Below the pieces are notes generated by a model. It was given only the letters and a program-made list of their open reading frames with translations. It was not told where the DNA came from and did not search any database. A stretch of DNA of 64,000 bases, taken from contig NZ_FTNT01000004.1 in the NCBI RefSeq assembly GCF_900156495.1, positions 62,001 to 126,000 on the forward strand, in the 5' to 3' direction. Source of the stretch: Williamsia sterculiae (lineage in GTDB: Bacteria > Actinomycetota > Actinomycetes > Mycobacteriales > Mycobacteriaceae). A program made the position numbers and the translations under genes. Shown here in pieces: positions 9,796-17,966 of the stretch (within the stretch, counting starts at the first letter, position 1; every line of letters starts with the position of its first letter).

Positions 9796-10965
9796 ATGAC
9801 AATCCCACCGATTCGCCGACGCGCACTCATCGCGGCGACGACCGCCCTTGCCGGCGCGACCGTCCTCGCCGGTTGTACCGACTCGAGCGCGACCGGCGGC
9901 TCGGCGCAAAGCCTCTCGTCGGCTCCGGCTCAGTACGAGCTCGCCTCGGTGTGTCCGAAGAACGTGGTCGTGCAGTTGCAGTGGCAGCCACAATCCGACA
10001 TGGCCGGCGTCATCGGTCTGATGGGCCCCGGTTACCGCGTCGACGAGAAACAGAAGTCGGCGACCGGGCCGTTGGTCTACGAGGGTGGCGACACCGGTGT
10101 CGACATCACGCTGCGAGCGGGTGGACCGGCCATCGGGTTCCAATCGGTCCCATCGGCGATGTACGCCGACGACGGCATCGACCTCGGGTTGGTGCACGGC
10201 GATCAGATGGTCTCGGCCGCCGCCGGTCAGCGCGTGGTGGGGGTGACACCGCTATTGCAGTACAACCCGTCGATCCTGATGTGGGATCCGCGGGTCCACC
10301 CGGACTGGAAGACCATCGGTGACATCGGCAAATCGAATGCCACCGTCGTGGTGTCCAAGGATCAGGTCTTCCCGCAGTGGTTGGTCGCAAAGGGTTTGCT
10401 CAAGCAGAGCCAACTCGACACCGGTTACGACGGCGCACCCGCCCGCTTTGTCGGCGATTCGTCGATCGCCCAACAGGGGTTCGCCAATTCCGAGCCGTAC
10501 ACCTTCGAACACGAGACGCCGTCGTGGAACAAACCCGTGGCGTACGCAATGGTGAAAGACGCCGGTTACGACGTCTACGCGTCCAACGTCACCGTCCGAC
10601 CGGACAAGATGCAATCGCTGAGCGGGTGCCTGCGGAAGCTGGTGCCGATGATCCAGCGGACCGGCAAGAACTACGTGGCGTCTCCCGGCGCGATCAACGC
10701 CACGATCACCGACTGGGTCGGCAAGGACGTCTCCTTCAACCCCTACAGTCCGGGCGAGGCCCAGTACTCCGCCGGATTGCTCAAGGACAAGGGCGTCATC
10801 GGACCGGACCCGGCCGGGGTCTGGGGCGGTTACGACCTGACCAAGGCGCAGTCGTCGATCGACGAGCTGATCCCGGTGCTGAACAAGTCCGGCTCCGACC
10901 TGCCCGCCACGATGCCCGCCTCGCAGCTGTACACGACGCAATTCATCGATACCGCCGTCCGCTGA
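9796..10965 (+). CDS. NMT1/THI5-like ABC transporter substrate-binding lipoprotein
   Basis: This 389-residue secreted binding protein has an N-terminal signal with consecutive arginines (IRRRAL) and lipobox LAGC, so Cys26 or so is lipidated. The start of the mature domain, VVVQLQWQPQSDMAGVIG, followed by a GGP motif (RAGGPAIGFQ), matches the NMT1/THI5-like fold used for pyrimidine precursors, riboflavin and similar ligands. AGGAG precedes ATG 9796. It is divergent from its presumed ATPase and permease, and a PEP-mutase-like enzyme follows it. The ligand cannot be named from sequence alone. Confidence 0.85.
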   Translation: MTIPPIRRRALIAATTALAGATVLAGCTDSSATGGSAQSLSSAPAQYELASVCPKNVVVQLQWQPQSDMAGVIGLMGPGYRVDEKQKSATGPLVYEGGDTGVDITLRAGGPAIGFQSVPSAMYADDGIDLGLVHGDQMVSAAAGQRVVGVTPLLQYNPSILMWDPRVHPDWKTIGDIGKSNATVVVSKDQVFPQWLVAKGLLKQSQLDTGYDGAPARFVGDSSIAQQGFANSEPYTFEHETPSWNKPVAYAMVKDAGYDVYASNVTVRPDKMQSLSGCLRKLVPMIQRTGKNYVASPGAINATITDWVGKDVSFNPYSPGEAQYSAGLLKDKGVIGPDPAGVWGGYDLTKAQSSIDELIPVLNKSGSDLPATMPASQLYTTQFIDTAVR

Positions 10966-11023
10966 CGTCACCGTGCGTGCCATCGCCGCGAATAATCCGC
11001 TCGCCGAGGCCGTTGTGTGGGGC

Positions 11024-11803
11024 ATGACATCGACAGCCGACACCGCATCCGTCCGGTCCCTGCACGACAAAGCCGTCACCCTGCTCCGCCTGCACGTCCC
11101 CGGCGACCCGGTGATTCTGCCGACCGTCTGGGACGCCTGGTCGGCGCAGCTGGCCGCCGACGCGGGGTTCGCGGGGTTGACCGTCGGTTCGCACCCGGTG
11201 GCCGATTCGATCGGCAAACCGGACAACGAGGGGATGACCTTTGCCGACCTGCTGGCCCGCGTCCCCCAGATCACCGGTGCGGTGGACATCCCCGTCTCGG
11301 TGGACATCGAATCCGGCTACGGCCAGGAACCGCGGCGACTGATCGAGGGGCTTCTCTCGGTCGGGGCGGTCGGTCTCAACGTGGAGGACACCGTGCACAG
11401 CGAGGGCGGACGGTTGCGCGAGCCGCAGGAACACGCCGACTTCGTCGGGGCACTCCGGGCCGCGGCCGACGAGGCCGGGGTTCACGTGGTGGTCAACGCG
11501 CGCACCGACCTGCTGCTGAAGAAGATCGGCGACGAGACCGACCGCGTCGAACGAGCCGTCTCCCGACTGTCGCTGGCCGCCGCGGCAGGCGCAGACGTGC
11601 TGTACCCGGTGGGATTCCACGACGCGTCGACCACACGCCGACTGACCGCAGAACTCCCGTTGCCGGTGAACGCGATCGCCACGCCGGCCGAGGGTGATCG
11701 CGCCGAGCTGGCCGACCTCGGCGTGGCCAGGGTCAGCTTCGGCCCGACGCTGCAGGCGAATCTGGCGCAGCGGGCGACGGAGTTGTTCGGCCGCTGGCGC
11801 TGA
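11024..11803 (+). CDS. Isocitrate lyase/PEP mutase family protein
   Basis: This 259-residue TIM-barrel enzyme belongs to the PEP mutase/isocitrate lyase superfamily. The barrel start (PTVWDAWSAQLAADAGFAGLTVGS), the Mg-site strand PVSVDIESGYG and GLNVEDT are clear. It lacks the KKCGH loop of true isocitrate lyase, so it is a smaller relative: carboxyphosphonoenolpyruvate mutase, oxaloacetate decarboxylase or 2-methylisocitrate lyase-like. ATG 11024 is preferred to GTG 10973 because the family begins near here. It lies 58 bases behind the binding-protein gene and may cleave a product of the oxygenase pathway. Its 3' end overlaps the convergent flavin monooxygenase by 71 bases. Confidence 0.85.
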   Translation: MTSTADTASVRSLHDKAVTLLRLHVPGDPVILPTVWDAWSAQLAADAGFAGLTVGSHPVADSIGKPDNEGMTFADLLARVPQITGAVDIPVSVDIESGYGQEPRRLIEGLLSVGAVGLNVEDTVHSEGGRLREPQEHADFVGALRAAADEAGVHVVVNARTDLLLKKIGDETDRVERAVSRLSLAAAAGADVLYPVGFHDASTTRRLTAELPLPVNAIATPAEGDRAELADLGVARVSFGPTLQANLAQRATELFGRWR

Positions 11804-12989
11804 CCAGACCCCACTCCCGCGCCAACAGTTCGTGGGAACGTCGCCGGTCGTCGGCGTCGTGGGTGACGCTGGTGATCACCAGCTCGTCGGCGCCGGTCAC
11901 GCGCGCCAGCGTCTGCAACCGCTCGGCGACCCGGCCGGCGTCCCCCACGAACTGGGTGCGCGTCCGGTCGGCGACCACTGCCCGCTGGTCGTCGTCGAGC
12001 GGGCCGGTGGTGCGGGGGTCGGGATAGGGCGCGGCGCCACCGCCCGCCCGGATGCTGTGCACCCAGTGCCCGTAGGTCGCTGCGAGATGCTCCGCGGTCG
12101 GGGTGTCCTCGGCGACCACCACGTCGGCCGACACCACCACATAGGGCTGCGACAGCCGATCCGACGGTCGGAACGCTGCGCGGTAGGCCTCGACGGCCTC
12201 CAGCGTGGTCGCCGGGCTGACGTGGTAGTTCGCCACGAACGGCAGACCTCGCGCGCCCGCGACCTGCGCACTCTGCCCCTTGCTGCTGCCGAAGATCCAC
12301 ACCTCCACGTCGGCGTGTTCGCCGGGTACGGCCGAGAGGGGGTGACCGTCGACGGTGAACGTGCCGTCGAGCAGCGCGAGGATGTCGGCCACCGCGGCGT
12401 CGAAGTCGGGGGTCGCGGCGCCCGGTTGTTGGAGTGCGGCCGCAGAGGCCGCGATCCGCGGTGACCCCAGGAGTTTCTCCAGTGGGAACGACTGCGGGAT
12501 CAGCAATCCGTCCACCACGTGTTCGGGGGTCGACGGTGGCGTGGACCCCGATCCGTTCGGCCCAGACCCGTTCGATCCAGACCCGTTGGACCCCGCCACC
12601 TGGCTCTGACGGGCCGCCGCAAGCGCCTCCCCGCGCTTCTGTCCCGACCGCCCGAGCCCCAGGTCGAGACGGCCCGGGTGCAGGGCGTCGATGGTGCCGA
12701 ATGCCTCGACCACCGACGCCGGGGTGTGGTGGCCGAGTTGAACGGCCGCGGAACCGATCCGGATACGTTCGGTGGCCGCGGCGACCAGGGCGAGCAGGGT
12801 GGTGGTCGACGAACTGGCCACGGCGACGAAGTGGTGTTCGGCCAACCAGAACCGGTGGTAACCCAGCGCCTCGGCGTGCTGGGCCAGCGCGACGGTGTGC
12901 CGTAGTGCCTCGGCGGGTGTGGAACCCGCGACGACGGGCGACAGGTCGAGGACGGAGAGCGGGACCGGAGGAGCGGACGAGCCGGTCAC
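11733..12989 (-). CDS. LLM-class flavin-dependent oxidoreductase with Gly/Ser/Asn insert
   Basis: This 418-residue luciferase-like monooxygenase is of the alkanal-monooxygenase group (LSVLDLSPV start, RFWLAEHHFVAVASSS, IRIGSAAVQLGHHTPASVVEAFGTID). Such enzymes use FMNH2 from a partner reductase and O2. GTG 12989 is chosen: it overlaps the upstream small gene's TGA (GTGA), which implies translational coupling. About one third in, an insert reads GSNGSGSNGSGPNGSGS, a short tandem repeat that looks like a flexible surface loop and is unusual for the family. The substrate is unknown. Confidence 0.88.
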   Translation of the reverse strand: MTGSSAPPVPLSVLDLSPVVAGSTPAEALRHTVALAQHAEALGYHRFWLAEHHFVAVASSSTTTLLALVAAATERIRIGSAAVQLGHHTPASVVEAFGTIDALHPGRLDLGLGRSGQKRGEALAAARQSQVAGSNGSGSNGSGPNGSGSTPPSTPEHVVDGLLIPQSFPLEKLLGSPRIAASAAALQQPGAATPDFDAAVADILALLDGTFTVDGHPLSAVPGEHADVEVWIFGSSKGQSAQVAGARGLPFVANYHVSPATTLEAVEAYRAAFRPSDRLSQPYVVVSADVVVAEDTPTAEHLAATYGHWVHSIRAGGGAAPYPDPRTTGPLDDDQRAVVADRTRTQFVGDAGRVAERLQTLARVTGADELVITSVTHDADDRRRSHELLAREWGLVSASGRTTPSPAAPDSPAASGRS

Positions 12990-13213
12990 CGGTACGTGAC
13001 CGCGTCGCCACGCGGCCCCTCGTCGGCCACGGCGTTCTGGACCATCCACGTCGGCGGCGCCTCGGGATGCAGCGACGCGGCCACCGACATCTGGACCGCC
13101 GAGATGCGGTCGACACCGAGTCCACCCGTCGCCGGAGGGATCTGGAACCACTGGGACCAGGACATCGGCCCATGGCAACCCATGACCGCCCATCCCGCCA
13201 GGGTTGAATTCAC
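12986..13213 (-). CDS. Small protein of unknown function coupled to LLM oxidoreductase
   Basis: A 75-residue open frame (65 if started at ATG 13183) ends ATWMVQNAVADEG-like and RGDAVTYR. Its TGA overlaps the GTG of the next gene by four bases. Third codon positions are very strongly G/C, as in real genes of this window, while the opposite strand has no competing signal. Features seen: Cys-His near the start (MGCHGPMSWSQWFQ), two Trp-rich patches, no signal peptide, no membrane segment. I recognise no family. Its position suggests a partner or accessory of the flavin monooxygenase. Confidence 0.6.
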   Translation of the reverse strand: MNSTLAGWAVMGCHGPMSWSQWFQIPPATGGLGVDRISAVQMSVAASLHPEAPPTWMVQNAVADEGPRGDAVTYR

Positions 13214-13271
13214 ACTGATTCTTCGCCCCTTCCCGGGGATCGATCGGGTCACCCCGCACGTTGACCCGGAC

Positions 13272-14447
13272 ATGTCGGAACAACTCCATGTGGCCATCGC
13301 GCTCGATGGCGCGGGGTGGCACCCCGCGGCCTGGCGCGCGGACTCAGCCCGCCCCGGTGAACTCCTCTCCGCGCGCTACTGGGTCGATCAGGTTCGTGTC
13401 GCCGAGCGCGGTCTGGTCGACCTGGTGACCATCGAGGACGCGTTCAGCCTGTGGCGCAGGGATGCGCAACCGCGCACCGATCGCGCCGTCGGACACCTCG
13501 ACGCCGAGCTGATCGCGGCCAGAGTGGCGCCCGCGGTCCCCAACATCGGACTCGTCCCCACCGTGGTGGCCACCCACACCGAACCGTTCCACGTGTCCAA
13601 GGCGATCGCGACCCTCGATCACGTGTCACATGGCCGGGCCGGGGTACGGATCCGGATATCGCATCGCGCCGACGAGGCGCCGCTGCTCGGCCGTCGCACC
13701 GGTGACGACCCCGTCGCCGACCTACTGGACGAGGCGGCCGATCACATCGAGGTGATCCGCGGCCTCTGGGACAGCTGGGAGGACGACGCCGAGATCCGCG
13801 ACGCGGCCACGGGCCGGTTCGTCGACCGCGACAAGCTGCACTACATCGATTTCGAGGGCCGGTTCTTCTCCGTCCGCGGTCCGTCCATCACCCCGCGACC
13901 GCCCCAGGGGCAACCTGTGGTCGCTGCCCTCGCACATCACGACGACGTGTACCGGTTGGTGGGCCGCAGCGCCGACCTGGGCTTCGTCACTCCGGGCGAT
14001 CCGGACCAGGCGCGCCACGCCTTCGACACCGTGCAGGCGGCGCGGCAGGAGTTCGGTCGCGACGACGAGCCGGTGCACGTGTTCGCCGACCTCACCGTGT
14101 TCCTCGGCCCGACCCGCGACGCGGCGGTCGCCCGTAAGGCGCGCCTCGACGACCTGGCCGGAGAGGAATTCGTCGACGACGCGCCCTCGGTGGTCGGGAC
14201 CGCTGCCGACGTCGCCGACCGGATCGTCGAACTGGCCAATCCGACCACCGGACTCACCGGCGTGCGGCTGCGACCCGGGTCCATCCCCGACGACCTCCGG
14301 TCGATCGCCGACGACCTTGTTCCCGAGCTGCAACGCCGGGGTGTCTTCCGCACGGAGTACCGCGAGGAGTCGCTGCGGTCCCGGCTGGGTCTGGACCGGC
14401 CGACCAACCGTTACGCCGACCGACGATCGAAAGCAGGCGTCCGATGA
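13272..14447 (+). CDS. LLM-class flavin-dependent monooxygenase (NtaA/SnaA-related)
   Basis: The 391-residue protein has the bacterial luciferase fold with the insertion pattern of the NtaA/SnaA/DszA group (ALDGAGWHPAAWR start, HVSHGRAGVRIRIS, HIEVIRGLWDSWEDDAEI, LHYIDFEGRFFSVRGP). ATG 13272 is chosen because homologous sequence starts at SEQLHVAIAL. Its start is 58 bases from the divergent small gene, so the two units share a promoter region. It overlaps the next monooxygenase gene by ATGA. Members of this group scavenge sulfur or nitrogen from organic compounds with FMNH2. Confidence 0.88.
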   Translation: MSEQLHVAIALDGAGWHPAAWRADSARPGELLSARYWVDQVRVAERGLVDLVTIEDAFSLWRRDAQPRTDRAVGHLDAELIAARVAPAVPNIGLVPTVVATHTEPFHVSKAIATLDHVSHGRAGVRIRISHRADEAPLLGRRTGDDPVADLLDEAADHIEVIRGLWDSWEDDAEIRDAATGRFVDRDKLHYIDFEGRFFSVRGPSITPRPPQGQPVVAALAHHDDVYRLVGRSADLGFVTPGDPDQARHAFDTVQAARQEFGRDDEPVHVFADLTVFLGPTRDAAVARKARLDDLAGEEFVDDAPSVVGTAADVADRIVELANPTTGLTGVRLRPGSIPDDLRSIADDLVPELQRRGVFRTEYREESLRSRLGLDRPTNRYADRRSKAGVR

Positions 14448-15847
14448 CCAAGCAGGTGCACCTCGCCGCACATTTCCCCGGCGTCAACAACACCACCGTC
14501 TGGAGCGATCCCGCCGCGGGCAGCCACATCGACTTCGAGTCCTTCGTACACCTCGCGAAGACCGCCGAACGGGCCAGATTCGACTTCCTGTTCCTGGCCG
14601 AGGGGCTGCGTCTACGGGAGCAGAACGGACTGATCTACGACCTCGACGTGGTCGGTCGACCGGACACCTTCACCGTGTTGGCCGCGCTGGCCGCGGTTAC
14701 CGATCGACTCGGGCTGACCGGCACCATCAACTCCACCTTCAATGAACCGTTCGAGGTGGCCCGGCAGTTCGCCAGCCTGGAACACCTGAGCGAGGGCCGT
14801 GGCGCCTGGAACGTGGTGACCTCGTGGGACGAGTTCACCGGGGAGAACTTCCGCCGCGGCGGGTATCTGGCCAAGGAGGACCGGTACCAGCGGGCCAAAC
14901 AATTCCTGCAGGTCGCGACCGAGCTGTGGGACTCCTGGCGCGACGACGACATCGTTGCCGACAAGGCCACCGGCGAGTTCCTGCGGCGCGCCGACGCCGG
15001 CTCGTTCACCCACACCGACAGCCAGTTCGACATCAGCGGTCAGTTCCCCGTGCCGCATGGTGTGGTGTCCGGCCGGCCGGTGATCTTCCAGGCCGGGGAC
15101 TCCGAGGAGGGCCGCGAGTTCGCCGCCGCCGAGGCGGATGCCATCTTCTCCCGGCATTCCACGCTGGACGACGGTCAGGCGTTCTACACCGACGTCAAGG
15201 ATCGGTTGGCGAAGTACGGACGGGAACGCGACGAGCTGCTGATCCTGCCCGCGGCGACCTTTGTCCTCGGTGACACGGATGCCGAGGCGGCCGAGGCGGC
15301 CCACGAGGTCCGGTTGCAGCAGGTCAGCCCGCAGACCGCGATCAAGTTCCTGGAGCAGCTCTGGAACCGCGACCTGTCCGACCACGACCCCGACGGTCCG
15401 CTGCCGACGGTGGATCCGATCCCCGGGGAGAACACCGTGGCCAAGGGGCGCGCGAGTGTGCGCATCCATCGCGATCCCCGCGACGTGGCCGCCGAGTGGC
15501 GGCAACGGGCCGAGGCGGAGAACCTGACCACCCGCGAGCTGATCATCGAGGTCACCGGCAGGCAGTCGTTCATCGGTTCACCGAAGACCGTGGCCGAGAC
15601 CATCAACCGGTTCGTGCAGGAGGACGCGTCCGACGGGTTCATCCTCGTCCCACACATCACACCGGGCGGGCTCGACCGATTCGCCGACGAGGTGGTGCCG
15701 ATCCTGCAGGAGGCCGGGGTACACCGCACCGAGTACAGCGGCACCACTCTGCGTGGTCACCTCGGGTTGCGTGATCGTTCCGGGCTGCGTCATCGTTCTG
15801 ACCCAGGGGCGGTATCGGGCGCAACGGTGACCGGCGCGCAGGCGTAG
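14444..15847 (+). CDS. NtaA/DmoA family FMN-dependent monooxygenase
   Basis: This 467-residue full-length NtaA/SnaA/DmoA-type monooxygenase shows VHLAAHFPGVNNTTVW, LEHLSEGRGAWNVVTSWDEF, ELWDSWRDDDIV and the C-terminal GFILVPHITPGGLDRFADEVVPILQEAG. The family oxidises EDTA/NTA, dimethyl sulfide, pristinamycin or dibenzothiophene sulfone with FMNH2 supplied by a separate reductase. No reductase is adjacent. It is coupled to the preceding monooxygenase by a 4-base overlap, so two related enzymes are probably made together. The substrate is unresolved. Confidence 0.92.
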   Translation: MTKQVHLAAHFPGVNNTTVWSDPAAGSHIDFESFVHLAKTAERARFDFLFLAEGLRLREQNGLIYDLDVVGRPDTFTVLAALAAVTDRLGLTGTINSTFNEPFEVARQFASLEHLSEGRGAWNVVTSWDEFTGENFRRGGYLAKEDRYQRAKQFLQVATELWDSWRDDDIVADKATGEFLRRADAGSFTHTDSQFDISGQFPVPHGVVSGRPVIFQAGDSEEGREFAAAEADAIFSRHSTLDDGQAFYTDVKDRLAKYGRERDELLILPAATFVLGDTDAEAAEAAHEVRLQQVSPQTAIKFLEQLWNRDLSDHDPDGPLPTVDPIPGENTVAKGRASVRIHRDPRDVAAEWRQRAEAENLTTRELIIEVTGRQSFIGSPKTVAETINRFVQEDASDGFILVPHITPGGLDRFADEVVPILQEAGVHRTEYSGTTLRGHLGLRDRSGLRHRSDPGAVSGATVTGAQA

Positions 15848-15875
15848 GCGTCCGAACCCCCGGGGGGCACTGCGC

Positions 15876-16469
15876 TCAGTTCGGGGCAGCCGCCATCCGA
15901 AGCACGTCGGTCACGAGGACACGGGCGTAGTCGGCGTCGATCGGCAAACCGAACACGGCGTGGTGATAGAGCGGCGCGACCATGTGGTCGAGTACCTGCC
16001 GCGGTTCGGGGACCCGCTCGCCCCGATCCCGGGCGCGGTCGATCATCTGCCCGGCCTGCGCCCGTCGCGTCTCCCAGCACGGGCAGGTCTCGACGCCGCC
16101 GTCGTCGCGAGCCGACACCAGGGCGCGCAGGTAGGCGACGCGGTGCGGTCGGGCGATGTCCTCGGCGATGATGACCGCCCACGCGTCGAGGTCGGCGGGC
16201 AGGTTCCCGGTGTCGGGCAGCGGCTCGTCGCGGGTCAGCGCGGCGACCGCGACCTCCTCGAGCAGGACGTCGACGGACCCCCACCGCCGATAGATGCTGG
16301 TCGGGTTGACACCAGCCGCCTCGGCGACCTGCGGAATGGTCATCGTCTCCCGAAAACCAGTGCTGACCAGCGTTCCCACCGCTCGGTAGACGGCGTCCTG
16401 CACACGGGCACTACGTCCGCCCGGACGGCGTCCACGGGCGTCGGTGGATGTGGTCGATGCGACGGTCAT
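15876..16469 (-). CDS. TetR/AcrR family regulator
   Basis: The 197-residue protein has an N-terminal helix-turn-helix (MTIPQVAEAAGVNPTSIYRRWGSVDVLLEEV, about residues 42-72) and a C-terminal ligand domain of the TetR_C_16-like type; CPCWETRR carries two Cys close together. It is divergent from an MFS transporter with 119 bases between starts. That gap holds a clear inverted repeat at 16525-16548, fitting local control of the exporter. Confidence 0.9.
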   Translation of the reverse strand: MTVASTTSTDARGRRPGGRSARVQDAVYRAVGTLVSTGFRETMTIPQVAEAAGVNPTSIYRRWGSVDVLLEEVAVAALTRDEPLPDTGNLPADLDAWAVIIAEDIARPHRVAYLRALVSARDDGGVETCPCWETRRAQAGQMIDRARDRGERVPEPRQVLDHMVAPLYHHAVFGLPIDADYARVLVTDVLRMAAAPN

Positions 16470-16524
16470 ACGACCATTATTGCAAATGGCTTGGCTTTAA
16501 CGGTGCGGACTGGTACTCGTAGTA

Positions 16525-16548
16525 CTAAAGCAAAGTTAGCTGCTTTAG
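16525..16548. promoter_or_regulatory. Inverted repeat, candidate TetR operator
   Basis: CTAAAGCA (16525-16532) and TGCTTTAG (16541-16548) form a perfect 8-bp inverted repeat with an 8-base spacer in the TetR/MFS divergent promoter region, an AT-rich island in GC-rich DNA. Confidence 0.6.
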
Positions 16549-16588
16549 CAATGAGAGCCCCACGACACACCGCCCCAGAGGAGTACAT

Positions 16589-17869
16589 GTGTCCTCCATC
16601 CGTATCGGCCGGGCCACCGCCTTCTGGGTGGTCGCCGGCCTGACCACCTTCGTGTTGTTCGCCTCGGCGGCGCCGTCGCCGATCTACCCGATCTACCAAC
16701 AGCTGTGGGGGTTCTCGTCCTTCACGCTGACCGTGGTGTTCGCGGTCTACGTGGTCGCACTGCTGGGCAGCCTGCTCACCGTGGGCTCGCTGTCGGATCA
16801 CATCGGGCGACGACCGGTGATGGCGCTGGCGCTCGTCGGTCTCATCGTCGCGATGATCGTGTTCATCACCGCCGACGGCGTGGGTCTGCTCGTCGCCGCG
16901 CGGGTACTGCAGGGTCTGGCCACCGGCGCGATCCTCGGCACGCTCAGTGCGGCGACCTTCGACCTGCAACCCGACGACCACACCGGCGCGATGGCCAACG
17001 GTGCCGCTCCCGGTCTCGGGTTGTCGCTGGGCGTGTTGATCGCCGGAGTGCTGGTGCAATACGCCCCGGCGCCGCGCTTCCTGATCTACGGGATCTGCAT
17101 CGCCGTGTTCGCGGTGTTGCTGATCGCGGTGGTGCTGATCCCCGAGACGTCCGCGCGGGTCGGGTTCGAGTCGCGGCGCCATCTGCTCACCACCATCTCA
17201 CCGCGGGCGTCGGTTCCGGGGTCGGTGCGCGGGGTGTTCCTGGCCGGGGTGCCCGCGATGATCGCGACCTGGTCGTTGGGCGGTCTGCAGTTGTCGCTCG
17301 GATCGTCGATCGTCGGGCGCATCCTCGGCGTGCAGAACCACGCCGCCGCAGGCGCCATGCTGTTCACCTTCTTCGCCTCGGCCGCGGTGTCGGCTGTGGT
17401 CTTCGGACGCACCCCCGCGACCACCAAGCTGGTCATCGGGTTCACCGGCCTGCTGGTCGGCGTCAGCCTCTCGTTGGTCGGGGTGATCACCGCATCCATC
17501 CCCGTCTACCTGGTGGGGGCCGCAGTGGCGGGCATCGGTTTCGGCACGGCATTCGTCGGCGTGATGGCCACCATCGGTGCGGCCACCGAACCGACCCAGC
17601 GCGGCCAGGTGTTCGCGTCGGTGTTCCTGGTCAGTTACACCGGGTTCTCGGTCCCTGCGGTGGTCGCCGGACTCGCCACCGAACAGTTCGGTCTGCGCAC
17701 CACGGCCATCGGGTACGCGTCCTTCGTCATCGCGCTGGTGGTCATCGCCTCCGCTGCCGCGGTGTGGGTCAACCGCCGGGCCCGACGCATCGCCGCGGTG
17801 CCCGCGCCCGTCGTCGAGCCGGTCGGCGCAATGGCCGTCGACGGTGAGCTCGCCCGCTGCCGCGGTTGA
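16589..17869 (+). CDS. MFS transporter
   Basis: The 426-residue protein has 12 predicted membrane segments, the MFS loop signature GSLSDHIGRRPVM after segment 2, and a second half starting near SVRGVFLAGVPAMI. GTG 16589 is chosen because AGAGGAG lies 7 bases upstream. The divergent TetR regulator and operator-like repeat fit a drug or metabolite exporter, inducible by its substrate. The C-terminal 35 residues are polar. Confidence 0.9.
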   Translation: MSSIRIGRATAFWVVAGLTTFVLFASAAPSPIYPIYQQLWGFSSFTLTVVFAVYVVALLGSLLTVGSLSDHIGRRPVMALALVGLIVAMIVFITADGVGLLVAARVLQGLATGAILGTLSAATFDLQPDDHTGAMANGAAPGLGLSLGVLIAGVLVQYAPAPRFLIYGICIAVFAVLLIAVVLIPETSARVGFESRRHLLTTISPRASVPGSVRGVFLAGVPAMIATWSLGGLQLSLGSSIVGRILGVQNHAAAGAMLFTFFASAAVSAVVFGRTPATTKLVIGFTGLLVGVSLSLVGVITASIPVYLVGAAVAGIGFGTAFVGVMATIGAATEPTQRGQVFASVFLVSYTGFSVPAVVAGLATEQFGLRTTAIGYASFVIALVVIASAAAVWVNRRARRIAAVPAPVVEPVGAMAVDGELARCRG

Positions 17870-17966
17870 GGTCGACGGCCCGCTCGGCACGGATGAGAGC
17901 CCGGTCGACGCGAACAACGGCCCACTCGACGTCGGGGGAGCGACTGCGCGGGGTAGAACTGTGGGC

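Noticed and set aside
13298-13322. Extension of the minus-strand LLM gene to 13322
   Set aside because: The added 111 residues overlap the small coupled gene and the divergent promoter, and have no similarity to the family start, which is at GTG 12989.
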